DNA from: Bog-473 sp963850095
GTDB taxonomy: Bacteria > Actinomycetota > Acidimicrobiia > Acidimicrobiales > RAAP-2
DNA: 64,000 nt
Assembly: GCA_963850095.1 (NCBI GenBank)
Contig: CAWKJX010000006.1
Span: 20,428-84,427 of the forward strand
Direction: 5' to 3'
Position 1 is the first letter of the stretch, and every line of letters starts with the position of its first letter. Below, piece by piece: positions 60,165 through 64,000 of the stretch. The position numbers and the translations under genes were made by a program. Under the pieces are notes generated by a model, which saw only the letters and a list, made by a program, of their open reading frames with translations, had not been told where the DNA came from and ran no database searches.

Positions 60165-61177
60165 GCGGTCACCGCGGTGGTGCGGGTCCCCGCCGGCAGG
60201 GGGAACCAGCAGGCGTAGCTGTGCCCCGGCTCGGCCTCCACCAGGGGCGGCTTCTCGGCATGGCAGCGGTCCTGCGCGTAGGGGCAGCGGGGCGAGAAGG
60301 GACACCCGGCCGGCGGGTGCAGGAGGTCCGCCGGCCGCCCCTCGATCGCGGTGAGGCGCGTGTGGCTCGGATTGGCCAGGCGCGGAATGGAGTTCATGAG
60401 GGCCTCGGTGTAGGGCATGGCCATGCTCTTGAACAGCACGTTGGTCGGCGCCCGCTCGACGATGTTGCCGGCGTACATGACGATGATCTCGTCGGTGCGG
60501 GTCGCCACCACGCCGAGGTCGTGGGTCACCAGAATCATGGCCATTTCGCGGTCGTGCTGCAGCTTGCCCAGCAGATCGAGGATCTGCGCCTGCACGGTGA
60601 CGTCGAGCCCGGTGGTGGGCTCGTCGGCCATGAGGAGGCGGGGGGCGCAGGCCAGCGCGATGGCGATCATGACGCGCTGGCGCATGCCACCCGACAACTG
60701 CGCCGGGTAGTTCTCGAAGCGCTCGACGGGGGAGGGGATGCCCACCTGCATCAGCAGGGAGAGGGCGGTCTCCTTGGCCTCGGACTTGGGCAGCTTCAGG
60801 TGGATGCGCAGCGGCTCCACGATTTGGTTGCCGATCCGCTGCACCGGGTTGAGCGACGTCATCGGATCCTGGAAGACCATGGCGATGTTCGTGCTCCAGA
60901 GCTTGCGCAACACGTCGTTCGGCGCGTTGAGGATCTCCTGGCCCCGGAGGCGGACCGACCCCGTCTGGGTGGTGGACGACAGGGGGAGCAGGCCCATGAT
61001 CGCCCGCGACAGCACCGTCTTGCCCGAGCCCGACTCGCCCACGATGCCCAGCGTCTTGCCCTGGGTCAGCGTGAGCGACACGTCCTGCACCGCCTGGAGC
61101 TGGCCCCGGCTGGTGGCGAAGGAGACATTGAGGTTCTCGACCTCGAGCAGGGCCGGCGCCTCGCCCACAGCGCTCAC
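60161..61177 (-). CDS. Dipeptide/oligopeptide ABC transporter ATP-binding protein, OppD-like
   Basis: The 338-residue ATPase has GIVGESGSGKTVLSRAIMGL, AMVFQDPMTSLNPVQRIGNQ, AQLSGGMRQRVMIAIALACA, LLMADEPTTGLDVTVQAQIL and ILVTHDLGVVATRTDEIIVM. The C-terminal CPFSPRCPYAQDRCHAEKPP is the Cys-rich insertion of OppD-type subunits. GTG 61177 overlaps the permease gene as GTGA; the longer in-frame ATG at 61282 is antisense-like and was rejected. Partner of the OppF-like subunit. Confidence 0.92.
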   Translation of the reverse strand: MSAVGEAPALLEVENLNVSFATSRGQLQAVQDVSLTLTQGKTLGIVGESGSGKTVLSRAIMGLLPLSSTTQTGSVRLRGQEILNAPNDVLRKLWSTNIAMVFQDPMTSLNPVQRIGNQIVEPLRIHLKLPKSEAKETALSLLMQVGIPSPVERFENYPAQLSGGMRQRVMIAIALACAPRLLMADEPTTGLDVTVQAQILDLLGKLQHDREMAMILVTHDLGVVATRTDEIIVMYAGNIVERAPTNVLFKSMAMPYTEALMNSIPRLANPSHTRLTAIEGRPADLLHPPAGCPFSPRCPYAQDRCHAEKPPLVEAEPGHSYACWFPLPAGTRTTAVTA

Positions 61178-62091
61178 AGCTTGATCTCTGTGACGTCGAA
61201 GTAGGCGCGCAGCTTGTCCGCCACGACGTTCAAGCTGATGAGGAGCAGGAACATGGCGCTGGCCGGGAAGATGACCAGCCACGGGTTGGTCTGTCCCTTG
61301 GCACCCGTGAGAAGGCTGGCGCCCTCGTTGAGCATGTTGCCCCAGCTGGGGGTCGGCGGTTGCACCGACAGGCCGAGGAAGGCCAGCGTGCCCTCCAGGA
61401 CGATGATGGAGGCCACGGCGATCAGGCCGAACGAGACGATGGTCGGCATGATGTTGGGCAGGAGCTCTCGGGCCAGGATCCGCCGGTCGCTCGCCCCCAG
61501 GGCCTTGGCCGCCAGCACGAAGTCACGGGTGGCATACGAGAGCGTGGATGCCCGCACCACGCGGAAGATGAGCGGGGCGCCGAACACGCCGATGATCAGC
61601 GTGATCTTCCAAAGGTTATGGCCCCAGAACGACACGATGGCGATGACGGCCACCAGGGCCGGGAAGGCCAGCACCACGTACGACGTCGTGTTCAAGGCGG
61701 TGTCGATCCGGCCACGCCGGTAGGCGGAGTACATGGCCGGGATGCCACCGAGGATCAGGCCGATGAGGGCGCCGCCGAAGCCCACCACGAGCGACACCCG
61801 GGCGCCGTAGACCAGGCGACTGAAGATGTCGCGGTAGAGGTCGTCGGTGCCCAGCAGGTGGCCCCAGCCCGGTCCGGCGTTCTGCGCGCTGTTGTAGTTC
61901 CCGAGATTGGGGTTGGGCAGCGGCAGGAGGCTGGCGAACGTGGCCATGAGGGCGACGAGCACGATCCAGCCGCAGCAGATCCAGAAGAGGACCCCGAGCT
62001 TCTTCTTCGTGTAGTCGGCCGCCGCGTCGGCAGTGATCTCCTCCTGGATGTCTGCGAAGGCCTCACTGGTGTTGATGGTGGCGCTACTCAC
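61174..62091 (-). CDS. Dipeptide/oligopeptide ABC transporter permease, DppC/OppC-like
   Basis: The 305-residue permease has the OppC_N-type start (first helix VLFWICCGWIVLVALMATFA), the HLLGTDDLYRDIFSRLVYGA segment, and the EAA-type loop VLAAKALGASDRRILARELL that contacts the ATPases. It overlaps the dppB-like gene by 8 bp. Six membrane helices are predicted. It works as a heterodimer with the DppB-like permease. Confidence 0.93.
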   Translation of the reverse strand: MSSATINTSEAFADIQEEITADAAADYTKKKLGVLFWICCGWIVLVALMATFASLLPLPNPNLGNYNSAQNAGPGWGHLLGTDDLYRDIFSRLVYGARVSLVVGFGGALIGLILGGIPAMYSAYRRGRIDTALNTTSYVVLAFPALVAVIAIVSFWGHNLWKITLIIGVFGAPLIFRVVRASTLSYATRDFVLAAKALGASDRRILARELLPNIMPTIVSFGLIAVASIIVLEGTLAFLGLSVQPPTPSWGNMLNEGASLLTGAKGQTNPWLVIFPASAMFLLLISLNVVADKLRAYFDVTEIKL

Positions 62092-63031
62092 GGGCGATCC
62101 TCGGGTCGACGATGGTGAACAGGAAGTCGAAGATGAAGTTGATGAGGACGATAGCGACGGCGACGAACAGAGTGATGCCCTGCACCACCGTGTAGTCGTC
62201 CTGATTCACGCTGTAGATGAGCTGATAGCCGAGACCGGGCATGGCCAAGAGCAACTCGACCACGAATGTGCCGGCGATGAGGCCGCTGATGACGACGCCC
62301 GCCGAGGCCAGGAGCGAAATGGAGGATGGCCGCAGCGCGTGGCGCCACATGATGCGCCGGTCGGACAGACCCTTGGAGCGGGCCATGGTGATGAAGTCCT
62401 CCTGCAGGGTGGAGATGAGGTCGTTGCGCAGGAGCCGGAAGTAGACGACGATCGACCCGAGGGCCAGGACGATGGACGGCAGGATCATCGTATGGACGTT
62501 GGACCAGAAGTTCTGCGTCAGTGGCACATAGGACGCCGGACCCGGGAACACGTGCCAGTGCACGGCGAAGATCAGCACCAGCACGGGTGCGATCACGAAC
62601 GCCGGCAGGGCCAGCATGGCGAACGTCGTGGTGTTCGAGAGCTGGTCGAACAGGCGATTGGGTCGACGCGACGCGTGCATGGCCATGGGGAAGGCTATGA
62701 CGAAGGCGATGATTTGGGAGAAGATGATCAGCTCGAGGTCGATCGGGAACGACTGCTGAATGATCGTCACCGTGGTCTGGTGCGTCGTGTAGGACTGCCC
62801 GAGGTTGCCCTGGAACACGTGGCCCAGCCAGATGAAGTACTGCTCGTACAGGGGCTTGTTCAGGCCGAGCTGTGAGTTGACCGTGGCCACGTTCTGGGGC
62901 GTGGAGTTCGGCCCCAGAATCGTCGTGGCCGGGTTCCCGGGTAGGAGGTGCACGAGGAAGAACGAGGCCACGGACACGAAGAGGATGATGATCAGCAGGA
63001 GCACCAGGCGCTTTGCGATGTAACGAACCAC
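62084..63031 (-). CDS. Dipeptide/oligopeptide ABC transporter permease, DppB/OppB-like
   Basis: The 315-residue permease starts VRYIAKRLVLLLIIILFVSV, shows LVHLLPGNPATTILGPNSTP (family N-terminal motif) and the coupling loop MARSKGLSDRRIMWRHALRP. GTG 63031 has GAGG 5 bases upstream. It is the first gene of dppB-dppC-oppD-oppF. No periplasmic binding protein gene is in the operon or beside it in the window; it must be encoded elsewhere. The promoter faces the divergent GT39-like gene across 108 bp. Confidence 0.93.
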   Translation of the reverse strand: MVRYIAKRLVLLLIIILFVSVASFFLVHLLPGNPATTILGPNSTPQNVATVNSQLGLNKPLYEQYFIWLGHVFQGNLGQSYTTHQTTVTIIQQSFPIDLELIIFSQIIAFVIAFPMAMHASRRPNRLFDQLSNTTTFAMLALPAFVIAPVLVLIFAVHWHVFPGPASYVPLTQNFWSNVHTMILPSIVLALGSIVVYFRLLRNDLISTLQEDFITMARSKGLSDRRIMWRHALRPSSISLLASAGVVISGLIAGTFVVELLLAMPGLGYQLIYSVNQDDYTVVQGITLFVAVAIVLINFIFDFLFTIVDPRIARE

Positions 63032-63126
63032 GACGCCTCTTTCCCCCCCTCCTGCTGCCTCGGTTCCCTTTGGTTCTCAGCGCCCCCACCGGCGGCGCAT
63101 GATCCTAGACCGCGACCCCGTTGTCC

Positions 63127-63132
63127 TACCAT
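63127..63132 (+). promoter_or_regulatory. TACCAT -10 element, leaderless start of the GT39-like gene
   Basis: TACCAT ends 7 bases before ATG 63140. It overlaps the other candidate ATG at 63131, so it favours 63140 as start. Confidence 0.45.
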
Positions 63133-63139
63133 GCGCCCC

Positions 63140-64000
63140 ATGTCAGACGAGGTTCCCGCTCTCACCGGCCGCACGCGCCTGCTCGCGGCCATCGGGGTTG
63201 GGCTCGTGGTGGCAGTCGGCCTCGTCCTGCGTTTCTGGACCCGCTCGGGGCTGTGGCTGGACGAGGCGCTGACCGTCGACATCGCACGCCTCCCGCTGCA
63301 CGACCTCCCCGAGGCGCTCCGCCACGACGGGGCCCCACCCCTCTACTACGTGCTGCTCCACTTCTGGATCCGCCTGTTCGGCCAGTCCAACGATGCCGTG
63401 CGTTCCCTCTCCGGAGTCATCGCCGTCATCACCCTCCCCGTGGCGTGGCTGTGCGGCCGGCGCTTCGGCGGCCCGGCGGTGGCCTGGACGACGTTGGTGC
63501 TCGTGGCCAGCGCGCCCTTTGCCGTCTACTACGGCACCGAGGCGCGCATGTACGCCCTCGTGATTCTGCTCACCGGCCTCGGTTTCCTGGCGCTGGAGCG
63601 GGCGCTCGAGGCGCCGCGCCCGGGCAACCTGGCCGCCGTCGCCGTCGTGGCGGCGGCGTTGCTCTACACCCAGTACTGGTCGCTCTACCTGGTGGCCATG
63701 GTCGGCATCTGGCTCGTGGTCTCCATTGTGCGCGACCGCCGGCGGGGCCGGCCCGAGGATGCGCCCTGGCCCGCGCTGATCGCGCTCGCCGTCGGTTGCC
63801 TCCTCTTCGTGCCGTGGCTCCCGAGCTTCGTGTACCAGTCCATGCACACGTCGACGCCGTGGGCGGCACCGCCGAACTTCTCGGCCGTGATCAACGCGGT
63901 GACCGGCTTCACCGACAACCAGGGTTCGACCCTGGCCTCGGGCACCAACCAGGGCCGGCTCCTGGCGGTCATCTACTTCGCCATGCTGGCGCTGGCGCTC
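63140..64000 (+). CDS. GT39-like (ArnT/PMT-family) glycosyltransferase, 3' end cut off
   Basis: The frame runs off the right edge after 287 codons. The N-terminus shows one helix and the GT-C signature loop RFWTRSGLWLDEALTVDIAR, with the catalytic-type Asp-Glu of W-x-D-E, then PPLYYVLLHFWIRLFGQSND and APFAVYYGTEARMYALVILL (the second conserved acidic site). These are PMT/ArnT-type enzymes that move a sugar from polyprenyl-phosphate to lipid or protein acceptors. Seven or more helices are seen before the edge. It could use mannosyl donor from the DPM-like enzyme. It is divergent from the dpp operon. Confidence 0.85.
   Translation, partial: MSDEVPALTGRTRLLAAIGVGLVVAVGLVLRFWTRSGLWLDEALTVDIARLPLHDLPEALRHDGAPPLYYVLLHFWIRLFGQSNDAVRSLSGVIAVITLPVAWLCGRRFGGPAVAWTTLVLVASAPFAVYYGTEARMYALVILLTGLGFLALERALEAPRPGNLAAVAVVAAALLYTQYWSLYLVAMVGIWLVVSIVRDRRRGRPEDAPWPALIALAVGCLLFVPWLPSFVYQSMHTSTPWAAPPNFSAVINAVTGFTDNQGSTLASGTNQGRLLAVIYFAMLALAL

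Overview
The window is a high-GC (about 70%) actinobacterial chromosome segment. Markers are mycothiol synthase (mshD), a DUF222/13E12-type HNH protein, a PdtaR-like ANTAR regulator, a VIT1/CCC1 transporter, a GT2/GT87 mannosyltransferase set, menaquinone genes and many leaderless starts. An uncultured member of the Acidimicrobiia is the most natural guess, but this is inference from gene content. At least 13 genes, several of them normally essential (polA, trpB, menG), carry single-base reading-frame breaks. Most of these are probably sequence or assembly errors rather than pseudogenes, so the annotation joins their pieces.

Layout. 1-2.2 kb: 3' end of a CocE-like hydrolase, two small proteins and an EamA transporter. 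2.3-11 kb: envelope and membrane genes (SEDS polymerase divergent from polyphosphate kinase, a GT87 transferase, an LCM-type methyltransferase, a YbhN/LPG-synthase-TM protein, an AI-2E transporter). 11.2-14.5 kb: a dolichol-phosphate-mannose-synthase-like enzyme read in frame into an OmpR-type response regulator, followed by its histidine kinase. 14.5-17 kb (minus): maoC-menG-menF. 17-22 kb: VIT transporter, HNH protein, mshD divergent from nth, a candidate small RNA and a VapBC-like pair whose PIN toxin lacks its acidic residues. 22.3-23.6 kb: a Rieske oxygenase. 23.7-38.4 kb: a his-trp supercluster, hisDCBHAF, a GroES-like gene, a hisI-trpE fusion, ygfZ, small membrane proteins, then trpCFBA. 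38.4-43.2 kb (minus): a secreted SGNH hydrolase and the FAS-II operon fabD-fabG-acpP-fabF. 43.3-49.6 kb: secreted Thr-rich wall-associated proteins (lysozyme-like, GH16) and a large membrane protein. 49.7-52.4 kb: tRNA-Leu with a partial 3'-end copy nearby, menC, a coiled-coil protein and pdtaR. 52.4-58.2 kb: polA, rpsA and an encapsulin nanocompartment operon (encapsulated ferritin plus shell). 58.2-63 kb (minus): an ATP-grasp enzyme and a four-gene Dpp/Opp-type ABC transporter. The right edge cuts a GT39-like transferase.

Two themes run through the window. First, transcription: a TANNNT hexamer lies 4-9 bases upstream of the start codon of at least eleven genes with no Shine-Dalgarno sequence, which fits leaderless mRNAs. 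Several convergent junctions carry GC-rich dyads without T-tracts that could end both transcripts. Second, simple-sequence repeats with units of 6, 9, 12, 18 or 33 bp sit inside or between coding regions (ppk, hisC, hisH, the GroES-like gene, the Rieske gene, rpsA, the DPM-regulator linker). They keep frame and add low-complexity His/Asp/Pro/Ala/Thr segments, including linkers that join neighbouring genes.
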